Assembly (NCBI GenBank): GCA_002384855.1
Contig: DGBP01000010.1
Location: forward strand, 11,701-75,700
DNA: 64,000 nt
Source of the DNA: Nocardioidaceae bacterium UBA4001
GTDB taxonomy: Bacteria > Actinomycetota > Actinomycetes > Propionibacteriales > Nocardioidaceae
Direction of reading: 5' to 3'
The translations under genes and the position numbers were made by a program. The notes below the pieces were generated by a model, which did no database searches, had not been told where the DNA came from, and saw only the letters and a program-made list of their open reading frames with translations. Shown here in pieces: positions 44,066 through 53,318 of the stretch; within the stretch, counting starts at the first letter, position 1, and each line of letters opens with the position of its first letter.

Positions 44066-45577
44066 GTGAACGCGATGCACACGGAGTCGACAAGCACGGA
44101 CCTCACGCGGCGCGGACTGCTCGGCGGGCTCACCGTCGGTGCCGGTGCACTGGCCGTGGGCGGACTGACCGCGAGCGCCACCCGCGCGGAGGCGGCCACC
44201 CTCCAAGGGGACCTCCCCGCGCGCGTGGACGTCGTCGTCGTGGGCGGCGGGCTGTCGGGCCTCGTGGCGGCGCGCCGGGTGGCGGCGGCCGGCCGGTCGG
44301 TGCTCGTCCTGGAGGCCCGGGACCGGGTCGGCGGCCGGGTCCTGAACCACACGCTCCGCTCGGGCGCGGTGATCGAGTCCGGAGGAGCGTTCGTCGGACC
44401 CACCCAGGACCACCTGCTCCGCCTCGCCCGCGAGCTCGGTGTGCGGACGTTCAAGGAGTACGCCGTCGGCGACAACGTCTACGTCTCCGGCGACCGCCGC
44501 ACGCGCTACCAGGGCACCGTCCCGCCCGACCCGCTGCTCCTTCCCGACGCCGCGCAGCTGATCACGCGGATCAACGAGATGTCCAAGGACGTGCCTGTCG
44601 ACGCGCCCTGGGCCGCCCCGCGGGCCGCCGAGTGGGACGCGATGACCTTCCACGACTGGGTCTCCCACACGAGCGTGAACCCGGACGTGCGGAACCTGCT
44701 GCTGTCCTACCTCCAGCCGACCTTCGGCTCCGATGGTCGGGACATGTCGCTGCTGTTCCTGCTGTGGTACATCGCCGCGTCCGGCAACGAGACCCACCCC
44801 GGCACGTTCGAGCGCTCCTCCGACACGTCGGGCGGCGCCCAGGACTCGCGCTTCGTCGGGGGCTCGGGGCTGATCCCGCAGCGTCTCGCCCGCAGGCTCG
44901 GCGACGTGGTGGCCCTCGACGCCGCGGTCAGACGGATCGAGCAGCGCACCGACCGTGTCCTCGTCACCAGCGACCGCGGCACCGTGCGCGCCGACCGCGT
45001 GGTCGTCGCGGTTCCTCCCGCCACGGCCCTCGCGGTCGACTGGTTCCCGCTGCTCCCGCCCAAGCGCCTGCAGCTGCTGCAGCGGATGCCGATGGGGCAG
45101 CTGATGAAGGCCGACGCGGTCTACGAGACGCCCTTCTGGCGGGCGGACGGGCTGACCGGCATGGGCGTGTCCGACCACGGCGCGGTCCGGGTCTGCTTCG
45201 ACAACAGCCCGGCGGACGCGAGCGTGGGTGTGCTGCTCGCCTTCGTCGGCGGCTCCACCTGGGAGAGGTACGGCGGCCTCTCCCTCGCCGACCGCCGTGC
45301 CGCCGTGCTCGAGGGCTTCGCCGAGGTGGTCGGACCCCGTGCGCTGAGGCCCGTCGAGTACGTCGAGCACGACTGGACCCACGAGCGCTGGACGATGGGA
45401 GGGCCGGTCGCCGTGCTGGGCACCGGGACGACCACGTCGTTCGGCCGCTGGATCCGGCAGCCCTTCCGGCGGGTGCACTGGGCGGGCACTGAGACGTCGA
45501 CGTACTGGTCGGGCTACATGGACGGGGCCGTGCGCGCGGGCGACCGGGCGGCGCGAGAGGTGCTGGAGCGGCTGTGA
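44066..45577 (+). CDS. Tat-exported flavin monoamine oxidase family protein
   Basis: FAD amine oxidase of 503 aa. A Tat signal leads: DLTRRGLLGGLTVGAGALAVGGL. FAD binding is shown by VDVVVVGGGLSGLVAARRVAAAGRSVLVLEARDRVGGR and the C-terminal HWAGTETSTYWSGYMDGAVRAGDRAAREVL, where the ATG-type motif is AGTETS. The usual FAD-linking Cys (SGGCY-like) is not apparent. Predicted to oxidise an amine outside the cytoplasm, releasing aldehyde, ammonia and H2O2. GTG 44066 and ATG 44075 are both possible starts. Its stop overlaps the next GTG. Confidence 0.9.
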   Translation: MNAMHTESTSTDLTRRGLLGGLTVGAGALAVGGLTASATRAEAATLQGDLPARVDVVVVGGGLSGLVAARRVAAAGRSVLVLEARDRVGGRVLNHTLRSGAVIESGGAFVGPTQDHLLRLARELGVRTFKEYAVGDNVYVSGDRRTRYQGTVPPDPLLLPDAAQLITRINEMSKDVPVDAPWAAPRAAEWDAMTFHDWVSHTSVNPDVRNLLLSYLQPTFGSDGRDMSLLFLLWYIAASGNETHPGTFERSSDTSGGAQDSRFVGGSGLIPQRLARRLGDVVALDAAVRRIEQRTDRVLVTSDRGTVRADRVVVAVPPATALAVDWFPLLPPKRLQLLQRMPMGQLMKADAVYETPFWRADGLTGMGVSDHGAVRVCFDNSPADASVGVLLAFVGGSTWERYGGLSLADRRAAVLEGFAEVVGPRALRPVEYVEHDWTHERWTMGGPVAVLGTGTTTSFGRWIRQPFRRVHWAGTETSTYWSGYMDGAVRAGDRAAREVLERL

Positions 45578-46680
45578 GGCGACCGATCGCCGCCGTCGCC
45601 GCGGCCGTAGCCCTCCTGACCGGTGCGCTGGCGCCGTCCGGGGCGTCGGTGCCCGCCACGGCACAGTCCGAGCGACCGCGCTGGGACACCCGCGTCCTCG
45701 CCCGGGTGCAGACCCCCGGCTACCCGGCGTTCGTCTACGCCCACCCGAACGACCGCGTCTACGCGGGGACCTACCACAACCCCGCGGGCGACCAGGTCAG
45801 GTCGCGCGTGCGCGAGTGGACCGCCCGGGGCACGCTGCTGCGCTCGTGGACCGTCCCCGGCCAGGACCTGTCGGAGCCCCACGGCGTCCAGGTCGCCACC
45901 AGTGACTCCCGTGGACGGCTGGTGGTGCTGGAGAGGTCCACCGCCCGGGCACTGCTGCTGAACCCGAGGACCGGTCGGTTCACGCGCTACGCGACCTTCC
46001 GCGACCTCCCTGCCTGCGGGCCGGGGCCGACGACGCGCTGCTCCCCGAACCAGCTCGACAAGCCGGCGATCCCGAACTTCGCCGCCTGGGGCACGCGCGG
46101 CGAGCTCTACGTCACCGACTACGGCCAGGCCGTGATCTGGCGTGTGCCGCCCGGAGGGGGCAGGGCCCGGGTCTGGCTCGCGGACCGGCGCCTCGACGGT
46201 GGCGACTTCGGGACCACGGGGATGCTCCTCGCTCCGGACCGCCGCACGCTGCTGGTGGCGCAGCAGAGCTCCGCCGGTCTGGGCGAGACGAACCCGACCA
46301 CCGGCAAGCTCTACCGGGTGCCGATCCGGGACGGTCGGCCCCGAGGGCTGCGCCTGCTGTGGGAGAGCCGTCCGGGCGACCTCCCCGACGGGTTCGGGAT
46401 CGCCCTGTCCGGCCGCATCTACCTCGCGGCCGCGGGGCCGAGCGCCCAGCTCGTCGTGATCGCACCCGACGGCACCGAGCTGGAGCGCTTCCCGGAGACC
46501 CCGCTGACCGGTGACAACGGCAGCGAGATCGCCTTCGACACACCCTCCAGCGCGACGTTCCTCGGTCGGCGGGTCCTGGTCGCCAACCAGAGCTACCTCG
46601 GCTCGGGTGAGAACCACGCGATCCTCGACGTGGCCGTCGGCGAGCGGGGCCGGCCGGTGTTCGTGCCGGACGGAGCCGGC
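45574..46680 (+). CDS. Secreted SMP-30/NHL-like beta-propeller, without a normal stop
   Basis: The GTG start overlaps the amine oxidase stop (GTGA). A signal peptide (about 5-28) leads into a propeller: PGYPAFVYAHPNDRVYAGTYH, SEPHGVQVATSDSRGRLVVLE, KPAIPNFAAWGTRGELYVTDYGQAVIWRV, DLPDGFGIALSGRIYLAAAG and SATFLGRRVLVANQSYLG. The homologous part ends near residue 369 (VFVPDGAG), the usual length of such proteins. However, the frame has no stop until 47940 and runs out-of-frame through the whole FUSC gene; the extra 418 residues are Arg/Gly/Pro-rich shadow coding. A frameshift or lost stop near 46.68-46.81 kb is likely. The end given here is where homology fades. Confidence 0.7.
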
Positions 46681-46825
46681 ACCGGGTTGGCGACGCCGCC
46701 GGGGAGCACGAGCGCGTCGAAGGAGCCGGGGTCGGCGTCCGCGACGGTGCTCGAGGTTGCGAACGTCCCGTTTCCGATCGAGGTCGAGGGGAACCATCGA
46801 CTCGGGAGTGAGGGAGCGAGTGCGC

Positions 46826-47932
46826 ATGAGATATGCCCATGCCCGGGAACGGGTGAGGAAGTCGTGGAGGGACCCGGTCATCTGGACCGAGATCCTCCAG
46901 ATCGTGAAGACGGTGGTGGCCGCCGTCGCCGCCTGGGTCCTGGCCAAGCAGGTGTTCGACCTTCCGCAGCCGTTCCTGGCTCCGTGGGCCGCGCTGCTGG
47001 TCGTGCACGCCACGGTCTACCGGACGCTCTGGACAGGGACGAAGCAGATCTCGGCGACGGTGGTCGGCATCCTCCTGGCCTGGGGGGTCGGCAACACCCT
47101 CGGCATGGACGCGCTCGCGATCGCCGTGATGCTGCTCGCGGCGCTCGCGGTCGGCCAGGTCCGCTGGCTCAAGGCCGAGGCCACGACGGGTGCCGCGACC
47201 GCGCTCATCGTGCTCACCACCGGCTACAGCGACAACGACCATGTGCTGGTCGCCCGGCTCTACGACACCGCGATCGGGGTCGCCGTGGGCGTGCTGGTGA
47301 ACGCAGTCGTCTGGCCCCCGCTGCGCGACCACACCGCCGCGCGCGCGGTCGCCTCGGTGGGCAGGAAGGTCGGCGACCTCCTGGCCCAGGTGGCCGAGGA
47401 GGTCGACGACGAGTGCACCGAGGAGCACGTCGGGGAGTGGGTCACCCGCAGCCAGGAGCTCGACGAGGAGGTCGACGAGGCCTGGGGGCTGGTGCGCCAG
47501 GCGCGCGAGAGCGGCCGGCTGAACCCGCGTCGGGACTCCCTGGCGGTGCGCACTCCCGGGTCGTACGGCGACATCCTGGGCCGGACCGAGCAGGCGCTCG
47601 CCGAGATCCGCAGCATGGCGCGGACGATCGAGCACAGCATCACCGACAGCAACCATTGGGAGGACGAGTTCCGGACCCGCTGGACCGACCTGCTCCGGCA
47701 GACCGCCGAGGCGATCCGGCACCCCGACGCCGCCCGTCTCGTCGACATCCGGTCCGAGCTCCGCGCCCTGGCCTCCGACTGCTCCAGCGACGAGCTCTCC
47801 TCGCTGCACTGGCCGGAGTACGGCGGCCTCATCCTGAACCTCCGCAACATCGCCACCTCCATGGACACCGTGGCGGAGTCGGACCCCGTCGGGGAGTCTT
47901 CACGCGGCCCTCTCGGCACTCCGGCGTTATGA
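46826..47932 (+). CDS. FUSC / aromatic acid exporter family membrane protein
   Basis: Protein of 368 aa. The N-terminal membrane domain (about 20-160) has short hydrophobic helices: WTEILQIVKTVVAAVAAWVLAKQ, PFLAPWAALLVVHATVYRTLW, VVGILLAWGVGNTLG and TALIVLTTGY. The soluble helical C-terminus (about 170-368) is acidic and coiled-coil-like. This layout matches the ArAE/FUSC exporters of aromatic carboxylic acids. The ATG at 46826 has AGGGAG 9 nt upstream; in-frame GTGs at 46808 and 46820 are alternatives. The upstream propeller's frame overlaps it entirely. Confidence 0.82.
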   Translation: MRYAHARERVRKSWRDPVIWTEILQIVKTVVAAVAAWVLAKQVFDLPQPFLAPWAALLVVHATVYRTLWTGTKQISATVVGILLAWGVGNTLGMDALAIAVMLLAALAVGQVRWLKAEATTGAATALIVLTTGYSDNDHVLVARLYDTAIGVAVGVLVNAVVWPPLRDHTAARAVASVGRKVGDLLAQVAEEVDDECTEEHVGEWVTRSQELDEEVDEAWGLVRQARESGRLNPRRDSLAVRTPGSYGDILGRTEQALAEIRSMARTIEHSITDSNHWEDEFRTRWTDLLRQTAEAIRHPDAARLVDIRSELRALASDCSSDELSSLHWPEYGGLILNLRNIATSMDTVAESDPVGESSRGPLGTPAL

Positions 47933-48006
47933 TTCCGTGACCGCTGTGTGGCAGCACCCTGCCCTGAAGGTGGTCGGGGGACTTGCCGAGAGGGGAAGGG
48001 ACCTTC

Positions 48007-48924
48007 ATGAAGGTCGCTGTCGTAGGTGCCACGGGAGTGGTGGGATCCGCCACGGTCCGGGCACTTGTCGGATCAGGACATGACGTCTTCGCGTTGGCGC
48101 GTACCCACGACAAGGGTACGTTGCTCGAGTCGTGGGGAGCGACCGCCGTACCCGCGGACCTCTTCGACCGGGGAAGCCTGGTCGCGATGTTCGAGGGGTG
48201 CGACGTCGTCGTCAACGCCGCCACGCGGATCCCGGTGGGGCTGAGAGCGCTTCGCTCGTCGGCCTGGCGGGAGAACGACCGCCTGCGCACCGCGGGGGCT
48301 CGCACCGTCGCCGAGGCGGCCCGCGCCGCCCACGTCCGTCGGGTGATCCAGGAGAGCGTGTCCCTGGTCTACGCCGACCAGGGCGAGTCGTGGATCGACG
48401 AGCAGAGCCCCCTCGACATCAACGGGGCGACCGAGCCCTCCTGCGTCGCCGAGTCCGTCGCCCAGGACTTCCAGAGCGACCTGCGCCAGGGCGTGGTGCT
48501 CCGGTTCGGCACGATCGTCGGCGACGACCCGATGACCAGGTTCTACCTCGAGGCCGCCCGGCGGGGGCGTGCCATCGGCCTCGGCTCCCCGGAGGGCTGG
48601 GTGCACCCGGTGCACACCGACGACCTGGGCACGGCTGTCGTGGCGGCTCTCGGCGCCCCGAGCGGTGTCTACAACGTCGGCGCCGCGCCGGTGCGTCGAC
48701 GTGAGCTCGTGCAGGGGTACGCCGACATCGTCGGCCGACGGTCCCTCGCCTTCGCGGGACCGCTCCTGCGGAGGTTCGGCGGCGCGCGTACCGAGCCGGC
48801 GACCCGGTCCCTCCGCGTCACCTCGGAACACTTCCGCGCCAGCACCGGTTGGACTCCTCGGAGGGACGAGTTCGACGTCTCCTGGCTGGAAGGAGCCCAG
48901 ATGGCGACGAGGGCGGTGCGATGA
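48007..48924 (+). CDS. NAD(P)-dependent epimerase/dehydratase-like (extended SDR)
   Basis: Protein of 305 aa with an N-terminal Rossmann motif, VAVVGATGVVGSATVRAL (GxxGxxG). VVVNAATRIPVG and RRVIQESVSLVYADQG follow, then VVLRFGTIVGDD and HPVHTDDLGTAVVAAL. The YxxxK catalytic pair is not obvious at its usual place, so it may be an atypical reductase or NAD(P)-sensing protein. The ATG has GGGAAGGGA upstream. Its stop overlaps the next ATG (ATGA). Confidence 0.82.
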   Translation: MKVAVVGATGVVGSATVRALVGSGHDVFALARTHDKGTLLESWGATAVPADLFDRGSLVAMFEGCDVVVNAATRIPVGLRALRSSAWRENDRLRTAGARTVAEAARAAHVRRVIQESVSLVYADQGESWIDEQSPLDINGATEPSCVAESVAQDFQSDLRQGVVLRFGTIVGDDPMTRFYLEAARRGRAIGLGSPEGWVHPVHTDDLGTAVVAALGAPSGVYNVGAAPVRRRELVQGYADIVGRRSLAFAGPLLRRFGGARTEPATRSLRVTSEHFRASTGWTPRRDEFDVSWLEGAQMATRAVR

Positions 48925-49109
48925 GCCGCGACCGCGAGGAGGCCGCCACGGAGGTGGAGCGACGCCGGCGGATGGCCGCGATCTTCGGCGATGCCCTGCC
49001 CGACCGCACCCGGGACGAGTGCGCCGAGGGGCGGGCCGACGAGCAGCCCCGCGGTGGCGCGGGGGACGAGGACTGGCTTCGTGGCCAGGTCCCGCCCCAC
49101 CACGGCTGA
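48921..49109 (+). CDS. Small conserved acidic protein, 62 aa
   Basis: The start codon overlaps the epimerase stop (ATGA). The protein is highly charged: REEAATEVERRRRMAAIFGDALPD near the N-terminus, a Gly/Asp/Glu linker, and the C-terminal DEDWLRGQVPPHHG. I recognise a closely similar C-terminus in small actinobacterial hypothetical proteins near mscL or fmdB-type genes, but no function is known. Probably cytoplasmic and partly disordered. Confidence 0.7.
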   Translation: MSRDREEAATEVERRRRMAAIFGDALPDRTRDECAEGRADEQPRGGAGDEDWLRGQVPPHHG

Positions 49110-49114
49110 CCTCA

Positions 49115-49162
49115 CAGAACGAGGCCGCCCCCGCTGAGCGCGGCCGGCCTCGCGGCGTTCTG
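49115..49162. terminator. Bidirectional hairpin terminator between convergent genes
   Basis: CAGAACG (49115-49121) pairs with CGTTCTG (49156-49162), continued by AGGCCG (49122-49127) with CGGCCT (49145-49150) after a 5-nt bulge. It fills the 58-bp gap between the small acidic protein gene and the 3' end of mscL and can serve both directions. Confidence 0.6.
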
Positions 49163-49167
49163 TTGCG

Positions 49168-49515
49168 TCAGACCTGCCCGCCGCGCTGGGCAAGCAGGTC
49201 GCGGATCTCGGTGAGCAGGGCGACGTCGGCCGGCTCACCCGGCTCCTCGGCCGGGAAGTACTTCTCCTTCGCCTTGGTGTAGGGCATCACGATGAAGAAG
49301 TACACGACGGCCGCGATGAGGAGGAATGCGATCAGGGCGTTGAGGAACGCCCCGAGCGGCTCGTCGTTGTTGAACGCGTCCGTGCCACCGGGGATCAGGC
49401 TCGTGATCCAGGCGGTGAACGCGGTGACCACGGTCGCGAACGCCGCGCCCATGATGAAGGCGACCGCGAGCTCGACCAGGTTGCCGCGGAGAAGGAAGTT
49501 CTTGAACCCCGTCAT
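49168..49515 (-). CDS. mscL: Large-conductance mechanosensitive channel
   Basis: Channel protein of 115 aa that opens under membrane tension to release osmolytes. It shows the MscL layout: amphipathic N-terminus GFKNFLLRGNLVELAVAFIMGAAFATVV (TM1 pore helix), a periplasmic loop, TM2 LIAFLLIAAVVYFFIVMPY, and the C-terminal helix LTEIRDLLAQ. The length is close to the usual 130-150 aa; the loop is short. Forms a homopentamer. A bidirectional terminator lies at its 3' side. Confidence 0.97.
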   Translation of the reverse strand: MTGFKNFLLRGNLVELAVAFIMGAAFATVVTAFTAWITSLIPGGTDAFNNDEPLGAFLNALIAFLLIAAVVYFFIVMPYTKAKEKYFPAEEPGEPADVALLTEIRDLLAQRGGQV

Positions 49516-49578
49516 ATGTGTCTCCTCGAGATCGGCCCTATGTCCAGAGCCGGGGTGGTGGTGCTGTCTCTGGGCACG

Positions 49579-50217
49579 CTAGCGGGTGACGACGACCGAC
49601 AGGTAGCCCGACACGGAAGCGCCGGCCAGGCGACGGGCTGTGGTGTCGGTGACGGCGAGCACGACCAGGCCCCCCGAGGCGAGCATCGACTCCTCCGCCC
49701 GCGGCAGTGCGACGACCGGGGCGTCTGCGGCGACCAGCTCGGCCTCGTGGCGTCCCTGCGGGTCGGCTGCCACCACGTCGACGCGGTCGCCGATGCGCAG
49801 CAGCGAGACAATGCCGGGGTCGGCGATCCGGACCGGGGCCGCGACCGTGCCGGGGTAGCCGTCGAGCAGCGAACCGTGGAGCAGCCGCGCGTCGGTGAGT
49901 GGCTCGCCGCGGCGCACCGGCCCCGTCGTCGTACGCCCGGTGGCGGCGGCGGTGGTGACGGCGCCGTCCGGGACGCTGCCCGGGGCGAACGACGTCAGCG
50001 TCAGGTCGTGCTCGGTGAGGACCGAGCCGGCCGGCAGGTCCCGGGCCGCGGTGACCACCGGCGTGAGCGTGGGTGGGGGCGCCGCTGCAGCCTGGAGCCC
50101 GACGAACACCGCCAGGCCGGCGGCGAGGGCCGCGACCGGACGCCGGCGAGCCAGCAGGACACGACGGAGCCGACGACGGCGGGAACGACGGGGCGGGGCG
50201 ACGACGGGGTGGTCCAT
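49579..50217 (-). CDS. SAF-domain protein, CpaB-like
   Basis: Protein of 212 aa. A very basic N-terminus (RRSRRRRLRRVLLARRRP) precedes one transmembrane helix (about 32-52). The SAF domain follows: VVTAARDLPAGSVLTEHDLTLTSF and RRGEPLTDARLL, then a CpaB-like VVAADPQGRHEAELVAADAPV segment. CpaB proteins help assemble Flp/Tad pili, but no other pilus genes are in the window. TAGCCT (50226-50231, minus strand) lies 8 nt before the ATG. Confidence 0.78.
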   Translation of the reverse strand: MDHPVVAPPRRSRRRRLRRVLLARRRPVAALAAGLAVFVGLQAAAAPPPTLTPVVTAARDLPAGSVLTEHDLTLTSFAPGSVPDGAVTTAAATGRTTTGPVRRGEPLTDARLLHGSLLDGYPGTVAAPVRIADPGIVSLLRIGDRVDVVAADPQGRHEAELVAADAPVVALPRAEESMLASGGLVVLAVTDTTARRLAGASVSGYLSVVVTR

Positions 50218-50292
50218 GTCAGCCGAGGCTAGGCAAGTTCCGGCGACCGTGCGGCCCGTCGTCCACAGGCCCACGGTCGAGGGGTCGGCGGC

Positions 50293-50583
50293 TCAGGCCG
50301 CGCTGCCCTCCGAGGAGCCGGCGGAGCTGCTCGAGGACGCCGCCGGCGACCCGGTGGAGGGCCCGGTGGAGGAGCCCGCGGGGGAGCTCGTGCCCGTGGA
50401 GGCGGTCGAGCGGTTGTCGGTGCGGTAGAAGCCCGAGCCCTTGAACACCACACCCACCGCGTTGAAGACCTTGCGCAGCCGTCCCTCGCACTGCGGGCAG
50501 GTGGTCAGGGAGTCCTCGGTGAAGCTCTGGACCTGCTCGAAGGCGTGGTCGCAGTCGGTGCAGGCGTACTGGTAGGTCGGCAC
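50293..50583 (-). CDS. FmdB-type zinc-ribbon protein, Ruc-like
   Basis: Protein of 96 aa. The N-terminal zinc ribbon has two Cys pairs (YACTDCDHAFEQVQSF and TTCPQCEGRLRKVF), then GVVFKGSGFYRTD. A Ser/Gly-rich disordered tail (about 60-96) completes it. This combination and position (beside a folate cyclo-ligase and galU) match mycobacterial Rv0991c/Ruc, a redox-regulated chaperone. That function is inferred from architecture and synteny. The GTG start has GGAGGA 5-6 nt upstream. Confidence 0.85.
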   Translation of the reverse strand: MPTYQYACTDCDHAFEQVQSFTEDSLTTCPQCEGRLRKVFNAVGVVFKGSGFYRTDNRSTASTGTSSPAGSSTGPSTGSPAASSSSSAGSSEGSAA

Positions 50584-50717
50584 GCTCGTCCTCCGGGGGT
50601 CGTCGTTGGCACTCGCACGGTGCGACTGCCAATTATCACAACAGCGATCGGATTCGCCAACTTCCCACCCTGTTGCCGGACCGGACCGGGTCGGGACGGT
50701 CAGGCACAATGTGCGCC

Positions 50718-53318
50718 GTGTCGACACCCACCACCTCCCGCCGCCCCGGGTTCCGTGACTGGCCGCGGTGGGGCCGGCTCTCGGCGCTCGTCGCGGCGGG
50801 GGTTGCGCTCCTACTCGTCGCCGGTCTCGTCGCCGCGGTGACCGTCGTACGACGGCCGTTCCCCACCGTCGAGGGGCAGGTCGAGGTGCCCGGTCTGGGC
50901 GCCGAGGTCGAGGTGTTCCGGGACGCCCACGGCATCCCGCAGGTCTACGCCGACGACGCCGACGACCTCTTCTACGCGCAGGGGTTCGTGCACGCCCAGG
51001 ACCGGTTCTTCGAGATGGACTTCCGGCGGCACGTCACCGCCGGACGGCTCTCGGAGCTGCTCGGGCGCGACGCCCTCGAGACCGACATGTACATCCGTGC
51101 GATGGGCTGGCGGCGGGTCGCCGCGCAGGAGCTGTCCCTGCTCAGCGCCGACACCATCGACTACCTCGAGGCCTACAGCGCCGGCGTCAACGCCTACCTG
51201 GGGTCGCACTCACCGGGGGAGATGGCGCTGGAGTACTCCGTGCTGGCCCTCAACGGCCTGGACTACGTCCCCGAGGAGTGGACGCCCGTGGACTCGGTGG
51301 CCTGGCTGAAGGCCATGGCGTGGGACCTGCGCGGCAACATGACCGAGGAGATCGACCGCGCGATCATGTCGGTCAACCACGAGCGGAGCGACATCGAGAC
51401 GCTCTACCCCGACTACCCCTTCGCGCGGCACGAGCCGATCGTGAAGCAGGGCGCCGTCGTCGACCGGGTCTTCGAGCAGGAGGCCAGCCCCGGTGACACC
51501 CGGCGCCCGACCCGCCCGCCGGTGAACGCTGCCACGGCACGCGCGCTCGAGCGGCTGAACGCGGGCCTGCGCGACATGCCCGACCTCGTCGGCAAGGGGC
51601 AGGGCATCGGCAGCAACGGCTGGGTGGTGTCGGGCGACCGCAGCACCACCGGCGAGCCGATCCTCGCCAACGACCCGCACCTTGGCCTGTCCGTCCCGGG
51701 CATCTGGTACCAGATGGGCCTGCACTGCACCGAGGTCAGCGAGTCGTGCCCCTTCGACGTCTCCGGGTTCACGTTCTCCGGCATGCCGGGGGTGGTGATC
51801 GGCCACAACCAGCAGATCGCCTGGGGCTTCACCAACCTCGGTCCGGACGTCGTCGACCTGTACCTCGAGAAGGTCGAGGGCAAGGACTACGTGTACGACG
51901 GCCGACGGCGTCCGCTGCGCATGCGCGACGAGACGATCAGGGTGCAGGGGGAGGACCCGGTCACCTTCACCGTGCGGTCGACGAGGCACGGGCCGCTGCT
52001 CTCCGACGTCTCGCACCAGCTCAGCAGGGTCGGCGCCAACGCGAACGTCGCCCTCGGGGCGCCGGACCGCGGCAACGGCTACGGCGTGGCCCTGTCATGG
52101 ACCGCGCTGACCCCGTCGCGCACCGCCGACGCGATCTTCATGATCGACCGGGCGACGAGCTGGGACGAGTTCCGCAGCGCCGCACGCGAGTTCGCCGCGC
52201 CCTCGCAGAACATGGTGTACGCCGACCGCGCCGGCCACATCGGCTACCAGGCTCCCGGCCTGATCCCGATCCGGAAGTCCGGGCACGCAGGCGACTACCC
52301 GGCCGAGGGGTGGCTCCCCGAGAACGACTGGACCGGGGAGTACGTCCCCTTCGAGGCGCTGCCTACCGTGTTCGACCCCGACGACGGTCTGGTGGCCACG
52401 GCCAACCAGGCCGTCGTCGACACCTCGACATACCCCTTCTACCTCGGCGACTCGTGGTCCTACGGCTACCGCAGCCAGCGGATCGTGCAGCTGCTCGAGC
52501 GCAAGGACAAGCTCGGTGTCGGGGACATGGCGGCCCTGCAGCTCGACAGCCGCAACGGGTTCGCACCGACCTTCGTGCCCTACCTCCTCGACGTGTTCCT
52601 CCCGTCGCAGTACCTCTCGGCCGGCCAGCGCCTCCTCGAGGGGTGGAACTACCAGCAGGGTCCGGACTCGGCGGCGGCCGCCTACTACAACGCCGTGTGG
52701 CGGCAGACGCTCGCACTGACCTTCCACGACCAGCTGCAGGAGTCGGTCTGGCCCGACGGCGGCGACCGGTGGTTCGAGGTGATGCGAGGGCTCCTTGCCG
52801 ACCCGGACAACCCGTGGTGGGACGACGTGGAGACCGAGACGGTGGTCGAGACCCGCGACGACATCCTCTACCAGGCGATGGCGCAGGCCCGTGACGAGCT
52901 CGTGCGGACCCAGGCGCGTCGTACCGTCGAGTGGACCTGGGGCCACCACCACCGGATGAACCTCGAGAACCAGACCGTCGGGCAGTCCGACATCGGGCTG
53001 GTGAAGTGGCTGTTCAACCGGGGCGGCTACGAGGTCGGCGGCGGCGACTCGATCGTGAACGCCACCGGCTGGACCGCGCCGGACGGGTACGACGTGGACT
53101 GGGCCCCCTCGATGCGCATGGTGGTCTCGATGGCCGACCTCGACGACTCCCGATGGGTCAACCTCACCGGCGTCTCCGGGCACCCGTTCAGCCGCAACTA
53201 CGTCGACCAGACCGACCTGTGGGTCGAGGGGCGGACGATGCCGTGGCTGTTCTCGCGGGAGCGCCTGGAGGAGACGGCCGAGCACACGCTCACGCTGGTC
53301 CCCGCGGAAGGCGAGTGA
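50718..53318 (+). CDS. Penicillin acylase family Ntn-hydrolase
   Basis: Protein of 866 aa: a signal-anchor helix (about 18-40), alpha-subunit region (GIPQVYADDADDLFYAQGFVHAQDRFFEMDFRRH), spacer, then a beta subunit beginning at Ser299 in GIGSNGWVVSG, the nucleophile exposed by self-cleavage. Later motifs are NDPHLGLSVPGIWYQMGL, GFTNLGPDVVDLYLE and PFSRNYVDQTDLW. Such enzymes cleave amides, including acyl-homoserine lactones or beta-lactams; substrate not assigned. GTG 50718 (7 nt after CACAAT) is favoured; ATG 50709 is in frame. Its 3' end overlaps the convergent cyclo-ligase gene by 29 bp. Confidence 0.92.
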   Translation: MSTPTTSRRPGFRDWPRWGRLSALVAAGVALLLVAGLVAAVTVVRRPFPTVEGQVEVPGLGAEVEVFRDAHGIPQVYADDADDLFYAQGFVHAQDRFFEMDFRRHVTAGRLSELLGRDALETDMYIRAMGWRRVAAQELSLLSADTIDYLEAYSAGVNAYLGSHSPGEMALEYSVLALNGLDYVPEEWTPVDSVAWLKAMAWDLRGNMTEEIDRAIMSVNHERSDIETLYPDYPFARHEPIVKQGAVVDRVFEQEASPGDTRRPTRPPVNAATARALERLNAGLRDMPDLVGKGQGIGSNGWVVSGDRSTTGEPILANDPHLGLSVPGIWYQMGLHCTEVSESCPFDVSGFTFSGMPGVVIGHNQQIAWGFTNLGPDVVDLYLEKVEGKDYVYDGRRRPLRMRDETIRVQGEDPVTFTVRSTRHGPLLSDVSHQLSRVGANANVALGAPDRGNGYGVALSWTALTPSRTADAIFMIDRATSWDEFRSAAREFAAPSQNMVYADRAGHIGYQAPGLIPIRKSGHAGDYPAEGWLPENDWTGEYVPFEALPTVFDPDDGLVATANQAVVDTSTYPFYLGDSWSYGYRSQRIVQLLERKDKLGVGDMAALQLDSRNGFAPTFVPYLLDVFLPSQYLSAGQRLLEGWNYQQGPDSAAAAYYNAVWRQTLALTFHDQLQESVWPDGGDRWFEVMRGLLADPDNPWWDDVETETVVETRDDILYQAMAQARDELVRTQARRTVEWTWGHHHRMNLENQTVGQSDIGLVKWLFNRGGYEVGGGDSIVNATGWTAPDGYDVDWAPSMRMVVSMADLDDSRWVNLTGVSGHPFSRNYVDQTDLWVEGRTMPWLFSRERLEETAEHTLTLVPAEGE

